The notes below the pieces were generated by a model. It worked only from the letters and a program-made list of their open reading frames with translations, did not search any database and was not told the DNA's origin. A stretch of 42,627 nucleotides of DNA from Micrococcales bacterium (lineage in GTDB: Bacteria; Actinomycetota; Actinomycetes; Actinomycetales; Dermatophilaceae), in NCBI GenBank assembly GCA_021287075.1, contig JAJTBD010000027.1, positions 1 to 42,627 of the forward strand. The letters are read 5' to 3'. Every line of letters begins with the position of its first letter. Positions within the stretch are counted from its first letter, which is position 1. The position numbers were made by a program, and so were the translations under genes. This document shows, piece by piece, positions 9,065 through 16,336 of this stretch.

Positions 9065-10789
9065 TCACTTGCCGACCGTGCTGACCCGGCGACCACCGAC
9101 CGGCACGCCGGGCACGGCGACCCGGACGTCCCACTGGACCGACGAGGGGAGGTAGCCGGTCATCTGCTGGGTCGTCCCTGTGCCGGTGCGCGAATGGACA
9201 TAGGTCCAGGTGCTCGATCCGGCAGGCTTGCGCCACAGCTGGACACTCCGGCCCTTGGCATAGGACCCGCCGTTGACGGTGAGGGTGACATAGGAGCGCA
9301 AGGGGGCCGAGGCGGGCGCCGACACCGTGGGAAGCACGGCCTTGGCGGAGCGCAGACCCAGGCCGCCCGGCATACCGGACTGGACGCTGACGGACATCGG
9401 GAGGGTGGTGGGCAGTGCGCTCGCCGTCGCGAAGGAACTGCCCTGGCCCACCGTGGTCAGCGGGCGCACGACCGAGCCCTCGGGCACGATCTCGACTCGA
9501 TAGCGCTCGACCGGCTGGCGGGGCGCGCGCGGCGCATCCCAGTTGACCGACAGGGACGATCCGGTCGCGGTGACCTGGGTCATGAGGGGGGTGTCCGCTG
9601 CCGCGACCGCGTGATCGCGCACGTAGACACCGCCGACCCCCTTGCCGCCGGGCACGAGGTCATCGAGGCGATAGCTCCAGAACGCGACCACAGAGGCGTC
9701 ATCGCTCATCCTCCCCGTCGCGCCCGCATAGTTGTTGAGGTCCGGTGAGTGCGCGCCGGCATCGTTGACGGTCGCAGGGGTGGCCACGCCGGTTGCCAGA
9801 TCGAGCCGCCACAGGCGGGCGGGCCGAAGCGGGCGCCCTCCCCCGGTGTCGGGGCCGAGCTCGGTGACCGACAGCAGCGCAACCCGCCCGTCCCGGCTGA
9901 CGTCCGTCACCGACACGTCGCCCTCCCACGGCACCGGCAACCGTGTCGTGGTCCCGGCCGAGAGATCTCTGATCGTGAGCTGTTGACGCGAGCCGGCGTC
10001 GCGGAAGTCGGTCCAGACGGCCACCGACCCGTCCCCGCTGAAGGCGGGCTCGAAGGACTTCGGGTCCGCGGCCTGCACGACCGTGCGCGATCCCCCAGTC
10101 AGGTCCTGGCGCACCCAGTCGCCACCGCCGCTCAGCCTGCCCACGACATACTGCCCGTCGCGGGTGAAGGCGGCCTTCTCCAGCCCCTGGAGGCGCGTCG
10201 TCACTTTGGCACGGAGGTCTCGCACATATGCGTCGGACTTGACCGGCTCATAGGCAGACACACGGAAGATCAGCAGTGATCCGTCAGGGCTGAGACTCAG
10301 CGGCCTCGTGTCGGTCGTGGCCGCCCGGCCATCGGGCAGATAACTGGCCAGTGTCTCGGCCCCCGTGGCCAGGTCGCGGACGAAGGTCGCCCGGACAGGC
10401 CAGGGCAGCTCCTGCGCGACCGCGGCCCGGTTGTAGGCCAGGCGGCGATCGTCACCAGAGAGGGTGAGGAACTCCCCCTCGGGCATGATGCGGCGTGTGA
10501 CCAGCGTCGCCCGGTCGTGCTCGAAGATCCCGCCGCCGGTGCCGTCAAGGGGATAGGCCGTGCGCATGTAGACCTTGCGTCCCGTCGAGGACAGCTCCTC
10601 GAGGGAGGACTGGTTGCCCGCAGGCACCCCTGCGCTCGTGACACTGGCGCGGGTGGTGACGCCCTGTGGTGCGACCGAGGTGGACAGCGACGTCGGCGTC
10701 ACGGCTGCGGGCGCAGCGAGCGCGGGCAGGGTCACCGTCCCGCCAGCGAGCACAAGCGCGAGGGCGACTGCGGTCGTTCGTGAGGCCAT
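9065..10789 (-). CDS. Secreted beta-propeller (TolB/WD40-like) protein with a fibronectin-like region
   Basis: 574 aa. The start is ATG 10789 with GGAAGGTG upstream. A Sec signal peptide (ASRTTAVALALVLAGGTVTLPALAAPA) is followed by repeats of the type LSPDGSLLIF, FTRDGQYVVG, FSGDGSVAVWTD, VSRDGRVALLS and MSDDASVVAFWS, which are blades of a TolB-like propeller spanning about residues 80-360. Then comes a fibronectin-III-like part (TQVTATGSSLSVNWDAP...VERYRVEIVPEG) and a C-terminal beta-rich region. Exported, function unknown; probably a surface or extracellular binding protein. It is followed on the same strand only by the ECF42 operon promoter. Confidence 0.78.
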   Translation of the reverse strand: MASRTTAVALALVLAGGTVTLPALAAPAAVTPTSLSTSVAPQGVTTRASVTSAGVPAGNQSSLEELSSTGRKVYMRTAYPLDGTGGGIFEHDRATLVTRRIMPEGEFLTLSGDDRRLAYNRAAVAQELPWPVRATFVRDLATGAETLASYLPDGRAATTDTRPLSLSPDGSLLIFRVSAYEPVKSDAYVRDLRAKVTTRLQGLEKAAFTRDGQYVVGRLSGGGDWVRQDLTGGSRTVVQAADPKSFEPAFSGDGSVAVWTDFRDAGSRQQLTIRDLSAGTTTRLPVPWEGDVSVTDVSRDGRVALLSVTELGPDTGGGRPLRPARLWRLDLATGVATPATVNDAGAHSPDLNNYAGATGRMSDDASVVAFWSYRLDDLVPGGKGVGGVYVRDHAVAAADTPLMTQVTATGSSLSVNWDAPRAPRQPVERYRVEIVPEGSVVRPLTTVGQGSSFATASALPTTLPMSVSVQSGMPGGLGLRSAKAVLPTVSAPASAPLRSYVTLTVNGGSYAKGRSVQLWRKPAGSSTWTYVHSRTGTGTTQQMTGYLPSSVQWDVRVAVPGVPVGGRRVSTVGK

Positions 10790-10878
10790 GGCGTTCACCT
10801 TCCTGAGTGCGGGCGCTGCCAGTCTCCCACCGCCGCAGGACGCAGGGGGGTGATTGACCCAACCACCCGGCCGCCTCC

Positions 10879-11544
10879 CTAGGAGCCGACCGGCTGGTCG
10901 AAGACGTGCCGCCGCACCCAGGCATGCATCGCGATCGCGGCGGCCGCACCGGCGTTGATCGAGCGGGTCGACCCGAACTGCGCGATGTCGAGCACCGCGA
11001 CGCAGGCCTCGCGCATCTCCTGCGAGAGCCCCGGCCCCTCCTGGCCGAAGACCAGCACGCACTCGCGCGGCAGGTCATAGGTCTCGAGCGGCACGGAGCC
11101 GGGCAGGTTGTCGATGCCGATGAGGGGTATGCCGCGGGCCCGCCCCTGCTCGTCTGACGTGCCGGCGGTCGCCGCCCACTCGACGAGGTCAGCGACGCTC
11201 GGATGGTGGTGCTCGTGCTGGTAGCGGTCGGTCACCATGGCGCCACGGCGGTTCCACCGGCGGCGGCCGACGATATGGAAGGCTTTGGCATTGAAGGCAT
11301 TCGCCGTGCGGATGACCGAGCCGATGTTGAAGTCGTGAGCCCAGTTCTCCACCGCGACATGGAAGTCGTGGCGCCGGGTGTCGAGGTCGGCGACGATCGC
11401 ATCATGCCGCCAGTAGCGGTAGTGGTCGGCGACATTGCGGCGGTCACCGCCCGCCAGCAGCGCTGGGTCCCAGTGGTCGCCTGCCGGCAATGGCCCGTCC
11501 CACGGGCCCACCCCGACCGGCGCGGTGGCGTCTGCGCCTGTCAT
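10879..11544 (-). CDS. SpoU/TrmH-family RNA 2'-O-methyltransferase
   Basis: 221 aa. Transfers a methyl group from S-adenosylmethionine to a ribose 2'-OH in tRNA or rRNA. The three SpoU motifs are intact: NIGSVIRTANAFNA (motif 1), VLVFGQEGPGLS (motif 2) and FGSTRSINAGAAAAIAMHAW (motif 3), forming the trefoil-knot cofactor site. The M. tuberculosis counterpart may be Rv0380c, which lies near pyrE and clpB. ATG start 11544 overlaps the TetR gene stop (ATGA), so the two are probably co-transcribed. Which nucleotide is modified cannot be told. A GTATGCCGC copy at 11127 reads in a frame giving RGIP. Confidence 0.92.
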   Translation of the reverse strand: MTGADATAPVGVGPWDGPLPAGDHWDPALLAGGDRRNVADHYRYWRHDAIVADLDTRRHDFHVAVENWAHDFNIGSVIRTANAFNAKAFHIVGRRRWNRRGAMVTDRYQHEHHHPSVADLVEWAATAGTSDEQGRARGIPLIGIDNLPGSVPLETYDLPRECVLVFGQEGPGLSQEMREACVAVLDIAQFGSTRSINAGAAAAIAMHAWVRRHVFDQPVGS

Positions 11545-12119
11545 GCCGACTCCCCCGCCAGCGCACGCAGGTGCTCGCGCAGCACCGCCATCGCGTCGCG
11601 CGGCTGACCACCATGGAGGATCCGCAGGGCCAGGCCGTCGACCAGCGCGGCGAGATGGAGGGCCGCGCGGCGGAGGCGAGCGGGCGGCATACCGGGCGCC
11701 AGCATGGCCACGATCTGCTCACTGAGGCGCTGCAGACCCTGGAGGGAGCGCTGGAAGGCGGTCGCGAGCCGCTCGTCCGCGAAGGCCGCCGCGCCCAGGG
11801 CCAGGTGGACCTCCATCTCGACCCGCCGGGTGGCGTCGAGGGGGACCGTCTCGGCGATGGCGTCGATCGCCCACTCGAGCGCGTCCCGCTGGGGCAGAGC
11901 CCTGATCCGACCTCCGACCCGCTCCTCCAGGAGTGCCAGGCAGGCGACGAGCAGGTCGGACTGGGTGGGGAAGGACCGTCGGAGGGACGCCGTGGCCAGG
12001 CCGGCCTCCTCGGCGACATTGCGCACCGACACCGCGGGGACTCCCCCACGCACGAGCACCCGCCAGGCGGCCTCGGTGATCTCGGTCGCCCTGGCCTCGT
12101 GGTCGATCAGTCTGGGCAT
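11541..12119 (-). CDS. TetR-family transcriptional repressor
   Basis: About 192 aa counted from ATG 12119 (MPRLIDHEARATEI); an upstream in-frame GTG at 12137 touches the operator-like palindrome and is less likely. The N-terminal helix-turn-helix is clear: ITEAAWRVLVRGGVPAVSVRNVAEEAGLATASLRRSFPTQSDLL. The C-terminal part is all-helical and ligand-binding (TetR_C_6-like, with AALHLAALVDGLALRIL). No ribosome-binding site is visible; CACTAT 6 bases upstream could be a leaderless -10. It is divergent from a membrane protein gene, with a 22-bp inverted repeat between them, so that gene is the probable target. Confidence 0.88.
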   Translation of the reverse strand: MPRLIDHEARATEITEAAWRVLVRGGVPAVSVRNVAEEAGLATASLRRSFPTQSDLLVACLALLEERVGGRIRALPQRDALEWAIDAIAETVPLDATRRVEMEVHLALGAAAFADERLATAFQRSLQGLQRLSEQIVAMLAPGMPPARLRRAALHLAALVDGLALRILHGGQPRDAMAVLREHLRALAGESA

Positions 12120-12138
12120 GACGACATAGTGACACACC

Positions 12139-12160
12139 TGTGCTACTTTGATTTAGCACA
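12139..12160. promoter_or_regulatory. TetR operator between the divergent regulator and membrane protein genes
   Basis: TGTGCTA (12139-12145) and TAGCACA (12154-12160) form a perfect 7-bp inverted repeat with an 8-base AT-rich spacer, in the only gap between the two genes. Size and position are typical of TetR operators. Confidence 0.65.
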
Positions 12161-12199
12161 GTCGTGCTCATAACCATCGGCTCATCAGGGAGGGCCCCA

Positions 12200-12763
12200 A
12201 TGATCGTCGGCATCATCGTCGGCTGTGAGGTGGCCTTCTGGGTCGTCATCGCGCTTGGCCTCACGCTCCGCTATCCGCTGCGGCGCCCCCGCTCGGGCTT
12301 CGCTCTCATGGCCACGGTTCCGCTCATCGACCTCGTCCTGCTCATCGCCGTCGCGGCCCATCTGCACCGGGGCGGGAGCGCCACCACGGCGCACGGCATC
12401 GCCGCGTTCTATCTGGGCTTCTCACTGGCCTATGGCCACCGGTTGATCGCATGGGCCGACGCGCACTATGCGCACCGCTTCGCCGGCGGGCCGCGCCCCG
12501 AGCCGCTCACCGGCTCGGCCCACACCAGGCGCTGCTGGGGTGATGTCGTGCGCACCGCCGCCGCCTGCGCGCTCGCTGTGGCGATCAGCTGGGCCCTGGT
12601 GGCATGGTTCGGCGCCGGCCCGCGCACCGCGGCCCTCGAGAGCACCTACCGCTGGGCGGCCCTGATCACCGGGGTGGAGTTCCTGGCCGCCGTCAGCTAT
12701 ACCGTCTGGCGCCGCCGCGAGAGCCCGACCCCCGCCTCCCCCACATCACCCCGGGCGTTTTAG
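12200..12763 (+). CDS. Integral membrane protein, probable TetR target
   Basis: 187 aa. ATG 12200 has GGGAGG at the right distance. Four or five transmembrane helices are visible: IVGIIVGCEVAFWVVIALGL, ALMATVPLIDLVLLIAVAAHL, GIAAFYLGFSLAYGHRLIAW, VRTAAACALAVAISWALVAW and the final YRWAALITGVEFLAAVSYTVW. Highly charged loops contain DAHYAHRFAGG. It resembles small membrane proteins of the YmcC type, but this is weak. Divergent from the TetR gene, hence probably repressed by it. Confidence 0.72.
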   Translation: MIVGIIVGCEVAFWVVIALGLTLRYPLRRPRSGFALMATVPLIDLVLLIAVAAHLHRGGSATTAHGIAAFYLGFSLAYGHRLIAWADAHYAHRFAGGPRPEPLTGSAHTRRCWGDVVRTAAACALAVAISWALVAWFGAGPRTAALESTYRWAALITGVEFLAAVSYTVWRRRESPTPASPTSPRAF

Positions 12764-12765
12764 CC

Positions 12766-12865
12766 CACATGGGCGAAAGCGCCGCCCGGGGCGATCCAGC
12801 CTACTTGGGCGAAAGCGCCCCCCGGGGGGGCGGAACTCGCCACTTGGCGTAAAGGGGAGGCGGGG
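12766..12865. repeat. Short intergenic direct repeats with a GGGCGAAAGCGCC core
   Basis: Copy 1 is CACATGGGCGAAAGCGCC (from 12766) and copy 2 is CTACTTGGGCGAAAGCGCC (from 12801), each followed by a run of C and G. A degenerate third copy starts at 12840 (CACTTGGCGTAAAG). The core folds as GGGCG-AAAG-CGCCC in copy 2. Related sequence recurs at 41885-41948. The block is between a membrane protein gene and the end of the ABC importer operon; no gene is present. Confidence 0.5.
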
Positions 12866-12914
12866 GGACGGGGCAGGCTGGAGCCGGCGCGCGGAGGTGG
12901 CCGCGGCATACGGC

Positions 12915-13649
12915 TCAGGCGTGGATGCGCGAGAGGAACTGCCGGGTGCGCGCCTGCTGGGGGTCGAGCAGGACCTGGTCGGGCGGGCCCTGCTCGAGGA
13001 TACGGCCGCCGTCGAGGAAGCAGACGGTGTCGGCGACCTGACGGGCGAAGCCCATCTCGTGGGTGTTGAGGATCATCGTCATGCCCTCGGACTTCAGCTG
13101 GCCGAGCAGGTCGAGCACCTCGCCGACGAGCTCGGGGTCGAGGGCCGAGGTGACCTCGTCGAGGAGCATCAGCGCCGGGCGGTTGACCAGGGCGCGGGCG
13201 ATCGCGACGCGCTGCTGCTGGCCACCGGAGAGATCGTCCGGGCGGGCAGTCGCCTTCTCCCCCAGGCCAACCCGCTCGAGCATGGCCCGCGCCTCCCGCT
13301 GCGCGGTCGCCTTGTCGACACCATGCACGCGGACGGGAGCGAGCGTGATGTTGTCGAGGACCGACATGTGCGGGAAGAGGTTGTAGGACTGGAAGACCAC
13401 GCCCATGCGCGAGCGGATGGCGTCGGCGTCGACGCGGGGGTCGGTGATCTCCTCCCCCTCCAGCTCGATGACACCGTCATCGACCGTCTCGAGCAGGTTG
13501 ATGCAGCGCAGCAGTGTCGACTTGCCGGAGCCGGAGGCACCAATGAGGACCACGCACTGGCCGTGCTCGACCTCGAGGTCGACGTCGTGGAGCACCACGT
13601 TGTCGCCGAAGGCCTTGCGCACATCGGTCAGGCGCAGCAGCGGGGCCAT
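12915..13649 (-). CDS. Polar amino-acid ABC transporter ATP-binding protein (GlnQ-type)
   Basis: 244 aa, full length. All nucleotide-binding motifs are intact: Walker A GASGSGKST at 37-45, Q-loop Q87 (VVFQSYNLFP), signature LSGGQQQ from 140, Walker B MLLDEVTSALD with D164 and E165, and H-loop H197. Provides ATP-driven force for import with the permease and binding protein encoded just upstream. Its ATG shares one base with the permease stop (TGATG). A GTATGCCGC copy lies 3 bases after its stop (12903-12911). Confidence 0.96.
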   Translation of the reverse strand: MAPLLRLTDVRKAFGDNVVLHDVDLEVEHGQCVVLIGASGSGKSTLLRCINLLETVDDGVIELEGEEITDPRVDADAIRSRMGVVFQSYNLFPHMSVLDNITLAPVRVHGVDKATAQREARAMLERVGLGEKATARPDDLSGGQQQRVAIARALVNRPALMLLDEVTSALDPELVGEVLDLLGQLKSEGMTMILNTHEMGFARQVADTVCFLDGGRILEQGPPDQVLLDPQQARTRQFLSRIHA

Positions 13650-14512
13650 CAGACCATCCCTCCCGCGCCGTGGAAGCCCTGGCGCCGGGCGACCCAGTCG
13701 GTCAGCCGGGCCATCGGGATCGTCAGAGAGACAAAGACGACGCCCGCCACGACATAGGGGGTGTAGTTGAAGTCGGCGGCCGTGGAGATCTGCGCGGCAC
13801 GGATCGCGTCGATGACACCGAGCACGGCGATGAGGCCGGAGTCCTTCTGGAGGGAGACGAGGTCGTTCATCAGCGGCGGCACGACCCGGCGCACGGCCTG
13901 CGGCAAGACCACGTGCCGCAGCGACTGCGCATAGGTCAGGCCGAGTGAGCGGGCGGCGGCCCGCTGGCTGGGATGGACCGACTCGATGCCGGCGCGGAAG
14001 ACCTCGGCGACATAGGAGCTGTAGGAGAGGACGAGCGCGACACAGCCCCAGAACAGCGCCGACGACGGCAGCCCGGACAGCCGCAGCGCCGGCACCCCGA
14101 AGCCCAGCAGGAAGATCAGCAGCAGCAGCGGGAGCCCGCGGAAGAGATCGGTGTATGCCGTCGCGAAGGCCCGCAGCGGGAAGAAGACCGGCCCGCGCAG
14201 CGTGCGCAGGACGGCGATGGAGATGCCGATGAGCCCGATCGCGATCCCGCAGCCGACCATGATCCGCACGTTGAGCCACAGGCCCTGGAGGATGTCGGGG
14301 AAGGCCTCGACCGCCTTGTCCCAGCTGAAGAAGGTCTCCTGGACCCGCGGCCAGCCGGGCGAGGTGACCAGCGCCGTGACCGCGACGGCGAGCACGGCGA
14401 GCGTGCTGACCCCGGCGATCAGGGTCGATCGCAGCGAGCGGGAGCGGCGATAGCGCTCCCGCTCGAGCTGGCGCTGCGAGGGCGCCCAGGCCGACGTGGA
14501 CGACTCGGCCAC
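13649..14512 (-). CDS. Amino-acid ABC transporter permease (HisMQ family)
   Basis: 287 aa. After a basic cytoplasmic N-terminus (RERYRRSRSLRSTL) come transmembrane segments including LIAGVSTLAVLAVAVTALV, IMVGCGIAIGLIGISIAVL, LLLLIFLLGFGVPAL and FWGCVALVLSYSSYVAEVF. The EAA loop that contacts the ATPase is ESVHPSQRAAARSLGLTYAQ, and LPQAVRRVVPPLMNDLVSL follows. Only one permease is encoded, so it probably acts as a homodimer. GTG start, 3 bases after the binding-protein stop, with only a weak ribosome-binding site, so coupling is likely. Confidence 0.94.
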   Translation of the reverse strand: MAESSTSAWAPSQRQLERERYRRSRSLRSTLIAGVSTLAVLAVAVTALVTSPGWPRVQETFFSWDKAVEAFPDILQGLWLNVRIMVGCGIAIGLIGISIAVLRTLRGPVFFPLRAFATAYTDLFRGLPLLLLIFLLGFGVPALRLSGLPSSALFWGCVALVLSYSSYVAEVFRAGIESVHPSQRAAARSLGLTYAQSLRHVVLPQAVRRVVPPLMNDLVSLQKDSGLIAVLGVIDAIRAAQISTAADFNYTPYVVAGVVFVSLTIPMARLTDWVARRQGFHGAGGMV

Positions 14513-14515
14513 GGC

Positions 14516-15391
14516 TTACTTCAGCTCGGGCGCGCCGGCTGCCGTGAGGTACTGCGAGGCCAGCTTGGACAGGGTGCCCTTCTGGCGCAGCTGGTCGACG
14601 GCCCTGGTCACGCACGGGGTGAGCGAGGAGCCCTTGTCGAGCACGGCGCCGAACTGCTCCTTGGCGCCCCCGCCATCGGGGAGCTGGCCGACGATCACGC
14701 CGTCGTCGAGCTGGGCGGCCGTCATGTAGAACGCGGTCGGCAGGTCGACGACGATCCCGTCGATCTGCTTGTTCTTCAGCGCCTGCACGGCCGCGTCGTT
14801 GGTGTCGAAGACCTGGGGCTTGCCCGAGGCCTTGATGACATCGGTGATCGCCTTGAGCGAGGTCGTGCCGACCTGGGCGCCGAGCTTGGCGCCAGCGAGG
14901 TCGCTGACAGCGCTCTTGCCGTCGATGGCGCTGCCCTTGGTGGTCACGACCGCCTGACGCACCGTGTAGTAGCCGGAGGAGAAGTCGACGGCCTTTTTGC
15001 GCTCGTCGCTGATCGAGACCTGGTTGAGGTCGATGTCGAAGGACTTGGCCCCGGGGGCGTAGGCGCTGTTGAAGGGGACCGTGACCCACGTGACCTTGCT
15101 CTTGGCGAAGCCGAGCTCCTCGGCGATGGCATAGGCCACGGCCGACTCGTAGCCCTTGCCGTTGGCCGGGTCGTTGTCGCTGAACCACGGCTCATAGGCC
15201 GGCTTGTCGGTGCCGATCGTCAGCGTCCCGGCCGTCTTGGTCTTGAGCGCGCCAGCCGAGCAGTCGGCGGAGGCGCTCGCGGACGCGGACGCCGAGCCGG
15301 CAGAGCCGCCGGCCTCGTCGGTGGGGGCGCCGCAGCCGCCGAGGGCGAGGGCCGCGACGGCGGGCAGGGCAAGGAGGTGGCGAACGCGCAT
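14516..15391 (-). CDS. Amino-acid ABC transporter substrate-binding lipoprotein
   Basis: 291 aa. ATG 15391 with AGGAG upstream. Lipoprotein signal peptide with lipobox LGGC, cysteine C20, followed by a low-complexity linker of Gly, Ser and Ala (GSAGSASASASASA). The mature part is an SBP family 3 domain: TLTIGTDKPAYEPWF, GYESAVAYAIAEELGF, FDIDLNQVSISDERKKAVDFS and GAQVGTTSLKAITD. The preference for polar amino acids is inferred from family only. First gene of a three-gene operon with permease and ATPase. Confidence 0.95.
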   Translation of the reverse strand: MRVRHLLALPAVAALALGGCGAPTDEAGGSAGSASASASASADCSAGALKTKTAGTLTIGTDKPAYEPWFSDNDPANGKGYESAVAYAIAEELGFAKSKVTWVTVPFNSAYAPGAKSFDIDLNQVSISDERKKAVDFSSGYYTVRQAVVTTKGSAIDGKSAVSDLAGAKLGAQVGTTSLKAITDVIKASGKPQVFDTNDAAVQALKNKQIDGIVVDLPTAFYMTAAQLDDGVIVGQLPDGGGAKEQFGAVLDKGSSLTPCVTRAVDQLRQKGTLSKLASQYLTAAGAPELK

Positions 15392-15432
15392 GACGTCTCC
15401 TGAAGACACGGGAAGGGGCGGTGCAGCGCCCA

Positions 15433-15438
15433 AGGGTA
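15433..15438 (-). promoter_or_regulatory. Candidate -10 box for the amino-acid importer operon
   Basis: TACCCT on the minus strand (15438-15433) with a predicted transcript leader of about 35 bases that ends in the AGGAG of the binding-protein gene. A GCGGCATAC repeat lies just upstream (15444-15452). The same hexamer stands before the divergent dedA start. Confidence 0.4.
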
Positions 15439-15543
15439 GCCCCGCGGCATACCCCGGCCTCGGCATCGTCCACGCTGCGACCCGCGCAGGCGACAGCCAC
15501 GCCGTGACCAGCGCGGACTCAGGGGGCACACAGGCTCGCCCCG

Positions 15544-15549
15544 TACCCT
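15544..15549 (+). promoter_or_regulatory. Leaderless-type -10 box of the DedA gene
   Basis: TACCCT, 7 bases before ATG 15557, with no clear ribosome-binding site. The spacing predicts transcription starting at or next to the start codon. Confidence 0.5.
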
Positions 15550-15556
15550 TGGGGGC

Positions 15557-16255
15557 ATGCATCAGCTCATGACGACGGTCGTGTCCGCCGCCGGCCCCAA
15601 CTGGATGGACCCGCAGTGGCTCCTCGACCAGTTCGGGACGCAGTTCTTCTGGATCTCGGTCCTGATCGTCTTCATCGAGTGCGGCCTGCTCTTCCCGATC
15701 CTGCCGGGCGACTCGCTCCTGTTCGCCATCGGCATGTTCATCCGGCGCGGCGATGTCGACCTCTCCCTCGCCGCCGCGCTGGTGATCCTGAGCATCGCGG
15801 CCTTCGCGGGCAATGTCGTCGGCTATGAGATCGGGCGCGCCCTCGGCACCCCGCTCTACAACCGCGACGGCAAGGTGCTCAAGAAGGAGTACTTCGACAA
15901 GACGATCGACTTCTTCGACAAGCACGGCAACAAGGCCCTGGTCATCGGCCGCTTCGTGCCGATCGTGCGCACCTTCATCACCGTCGTCGCCGGCGTCGGC
16001 CGGATGGACCGCAAGCGCTTCTTCACCTGGTCCGCCGTCGGCGCCGTCCTGTGGGCCTGCGGCGTGACGCTGCTGGGCTACTTCCTCGGCTCGATCCAGT
16101 TCGTCCACGACAACCTCGAGGCCGCGATCCTGCTGATCGTCTTTGTCTCGGTGCTGCCGATGGTCTTCGAGTGGTTCCGCCACCGCAGCGCCTCGCGCAC
16201 CGCCGTCGAGGAGACCGTCGAGGTCATCGAGGACAAGCACGAGGGTCGCCTCTAA
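15557..16255 (+). CDS. DedA-family membrane protein
   Basis: 232 aa. Typical DedA/VTT fold: IECGLLFPILPGDSLLFAIGMF with the conserved E and PGD, a re-entrant hydrophobic stretch, FAGNVVGYEIGRALG, and the conserved FVPIVRTFITVVAGVGRMDRKRF. DedA proteins act in membrane homeostasis, and members have been linked to lipid-carrier (undecaprenyl phosphate) or phospholipid translocation. A charged tail VEETVEVIEDKHEG follows the last helix. ATG 15557 chosen with the near -10 box. M. tuberculosis carries a DedA gene (Rv0364) beside fba, in the same neighbourhood. Transcription ends at a 50-bp perfect palindrome. Confidence 0.93.
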   Translation: MHQLMTTVVSAAGPNWMDPQWLLDQFGTQFFWISVLIVFIECGLLFPILPGDSLLFAIGMFIRRGDVDLSLAAALVILSIAAFAGNVVGYEIGRALGTPLYNRDGKVLKKEYFDKTIDFFDKHGNKALVIGRFVPIVRTFITVVAGVGRMDRKRFFTWSAVGAVLWACGVTLLGYFLGSIQFVHDNLEAAILLIVFVSVLPMVFEWFRHRSASRTAVEETVEVIEDKHEGRL

Positions 16256-16270
16256 TCCGCGCGTATCCCA

Positions 16271-16320
16271 CGGCGAGAGGGCCGGTATGCCGCGCGCGCG
16301 GCATACCGGCCCTCTCGCCG
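16271..16320. terminator. Perfect 50-bp palindrome acting as a bidirectional terminator, built on two GTATGCCGC repeats
   Basis: CGGCGAGAGGGCCG plus GTATGCCGC on the left (16271-16293) pairs with GCGGCATAC plus CGGCCCTCTCGCCG on the right (16298-16320), with a 4-base centre. It is 15 bases after the dedA stop and 16 bases before the end of the convergent metalloprotease gene, so it can terminate both. Confidence 0.9.
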
Positions 16321-16336
16321 TGAGCAGGTGGTCAGG

